DNA from: Planctomycetota bacterium
Lineage (GTDB): Bacteria > Planctomycetota > Phycisphaerae > Sedimentisphaerales > Anaerobacaceae
Assembly (NCBI GenBank): GCA_013349615.1
Contig: DUZJ01000034.1
Span: 1-34,088, forward strand
Length of the DNA stretch: 34,088 nucleotides
Reading direction: 5' to 3'
The position numbers and the translations under genes are program-made. The notes below the pieces were generated by a model that saw only the letters and a program-made list of their open reading frames with translations, had not been told where the DNA came from and searched no databases. Shown one piece after another: positions 33,235 through 34,088 of the stretch; the stretch's first letter is position 1, and the number at the start of each line of letters is the position of its first letter.

Positions 33235-33693
33235 TTAATTACATTTTGTAAAGTAATATATGCCGGCTTGGTTGAGAACACAAATAGAACCACACCAGTC
33301 AGACTTTCTTCTTTTCCAGGTCCCTTCAAGAACCACTCGAATCGGGAAAAGGGCAAGTTTTTTACAATTAAGCTCGATAGTTTTATTTGTCACGCGGATA
33401 TCGAAGGGGACATTGTGATACAGGATATTATTGACGGCAATTTCCGGGCAGGCTTTGGACGTCCTGGGATTGATGACGAGAGAGCCGTCTGGTCTGGCGT
33501 TAAGGCCGAGGAATCCGTAGGTGATGATCGACGGCAAAAGTGAGCTTTCGTAAAACTCGTAATCGATGCCGAGCCCGCCGCAGGTGCCGCCGCCCTGCAG
33601 AGATGTTGCTCGTTTTTCACCTTCGTAATATTTTCGGTGTCCGTCTGCCCCATATTGGTGTACATTTTTGGTTTTTCCTTTCGGCGAATTCGT
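33235..33693 (-). pseudogene. 3' remnant of a probable glycoside hydrolase gene
   Basis: An open frame of 152 codons with no start codon: it begins right after an in-frame stop (33696-33694). It reads YGADGHRKYYEGEKRATS, then GGTCGGLGIDYEFYESSLLP, IITYGFLGLNARPDGSLVIN, NNILYHNVPFDIRVT and a natural end. This resembles the C-terminus of large (alpha/alpha)6-barrel glycoside hydrolases of the GH65/GH95 type with their terminal beta-sandwich; this is from memory. The catalytic part is missing and is not found upstream. A competing frame with an ATG at 33665 crosses it but gives low-complexity sequence. It probably once preceded the nucleoside-hydrolase-like gene. Confidence 0.65.
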
Positions 33694-33752
33694 TTAACAA
33701 CTCACCAATTCACAAGTCTGCTCCTAATGAAAACCCATTTTTAGACGGCTTC

Positions 33753-33776
33753 AAAAAAGGCCATTTCGATGGCCTT
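33753..33776 (-). terminator. Rho-independent terminator (leftward)
   Basis: Read on the minus strand, AAGGCCAT, loop CGAA, ATGGCCTT form an 8-bp perfect stem, and the last bases run into a tract of Ts (33758-33753). It lies 60 bp before the glycoside hydrolase remnant and would end a leftward transcript entering from the right. Confidence 0.75.
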
Positions 33777-33994
33777 GCGGACGAAGGCAAAAGTTTGCGA
33801 CAAAGCCTGCTTTGGGAGTAAGATTTGGCGAGTACACTAAGCTGGCCAAAATGAAATCTCTGTAAATCCTGTTATCCTCCGTAAGGAGTTCCAAGGATTG
33901 TCTAATCATCTTTTATGTCTTCGTGCCTTCGCGGCACAAATGCCGTTTTGAGGCCAGAAATGAGTGATTTTTTTCAAATTTTCGAATTTTTGTT

Positions 33995-34023
33995 TTGACA
34001 AAGATGCTCTTAGGCAATAAAAT
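33995..34023 (+). promoter_or_regulatory. Putative promoter pointing out of the window
   Basis: A perfect TTGACA (33995-34000), 17-nt spacer, and TAAAAT (34018-34023, 5 of 6). Any gene it drives lies beyond the right edge. Confidence 0.5.
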
Positions 34024-34088
34024 AATATAAGAATGGATTAGCGTAGATGTTTTGGGATTTTTGCAACACGACACGACACCAGCTACTG

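Larger units (their letters stand above)
33694..34088. other. Non-coding right edge
   Basis: About 395 bp without a supported gene. It holds a leftward terminator (33753-33776), a 5-bp hairpin (GTGCC at 33923-33927 with GGCAC at 33933-33937) and a rightward promoter (33995-34023). Phrases such as CTGTAAATCCTGTTATCC and CTTCGTGCCTTCGCGG resemble common intergenic repeats of environmental genomes, but I cannot confirm copy number. Confidence 0.5.

Noticed and set aside
33390..33665. 91-codon reverse frame starting at an ATG
   Set aside because: It crosses the glycoside hydrolase remnant in another frame and gives Ala/Ser/Pro-rich sequence with no family resemblance.

Overview
The window looks like chromosomal DNA from a planctomycete, most likely a Phycisphaerae or Sedimentisphaerales-type lineage. 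This is inferred from gene content, not from a marker gene. The supporting families are a PEP-CTERM protein, a large secreted beta-helix protein with planctomycete-style dockerin-like repeats, a Cys-type sulfatase beside a pilin-like protein, a second pilin-like protein, and an FG-GAP protein fused to DUF1080. Moderate GC content and good Shine-Dalgarno sites before most genes fit a bacterial chromosome.

Layout, left to right. (1) 1-8850 is a secreted-protein region: a PEP-CTERM protein and a 1132-residue modular surface protein on +, a pilin-like/sulfatase pair on -, and an FG-GAP/DUF1080 protein on +. (2) 8878-12521 is housekeeping: mnmA, an isolated tRNA-Pro(GGG), an orphan PAS protein and asnA. 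A 509-bp gap follows and holds a palindromic repeat. (3) 13031-15879 encodes a PDZ-like secreted protein and a membrane-fused spermidine-synthase-like protein, overlapping by 7 bp. (4) 15959-25060 is an envelope-polysaccharide locus. A leftward operon runs NusG/RfaH-like regulator, UDP-glucose dehydrogenase, small membrane protein, sugar-nucleotide epimerase. Divergent from it are an ATP-grasp enzyme and a WecA/MraY-type initiating transferase. A convergent operon holds manA, a DUF2723-like membrane protein and a methyltransferase. (5) 25136-30451 mixes an unknown membrane protein, a C26-type amidotransferase, ribF, a small gene in front of a duplicated ribF 3' end, a DJ-1/PfpI protein, a BrnT/CopG toxin-antitoxin pair and an NrnA-like phosphoesterase. 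(6) 30455-34088 has an unknown membrane protein, a pilin-like protein, a nucleoside-hydrolase-like lipoprotein, the 3' remnant of a probable glycoside hydrolase gene, and a non-coding right edge with a terminator and an outward promoter.

How the genes could work together: Ugd and the epimerase would make UDP-GlcA-derived sugars, ManA would feed mannose-type precursors, and the WecA/MraY-like enzyme would start the glycan on a polyprenyl phosphate. The NusG paralog would act as a dedicated antiterminator for its operon. This is inference from family membership and gene order.

The most unusual observations are: a diverged second copy of the ribF 3' end behind a small promoter-equipped gene; three genes whose predicted promoters leave almost no 5' leader; a perfect palindrome inside the toxin-antitoxin promoter; and a membrane-protein gene whose best-placed start codon is ACG. 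I saw no CRISPR array, transposase, integrase or rRNA. All promoter calls were made by eye against the -35/-10 consensus.
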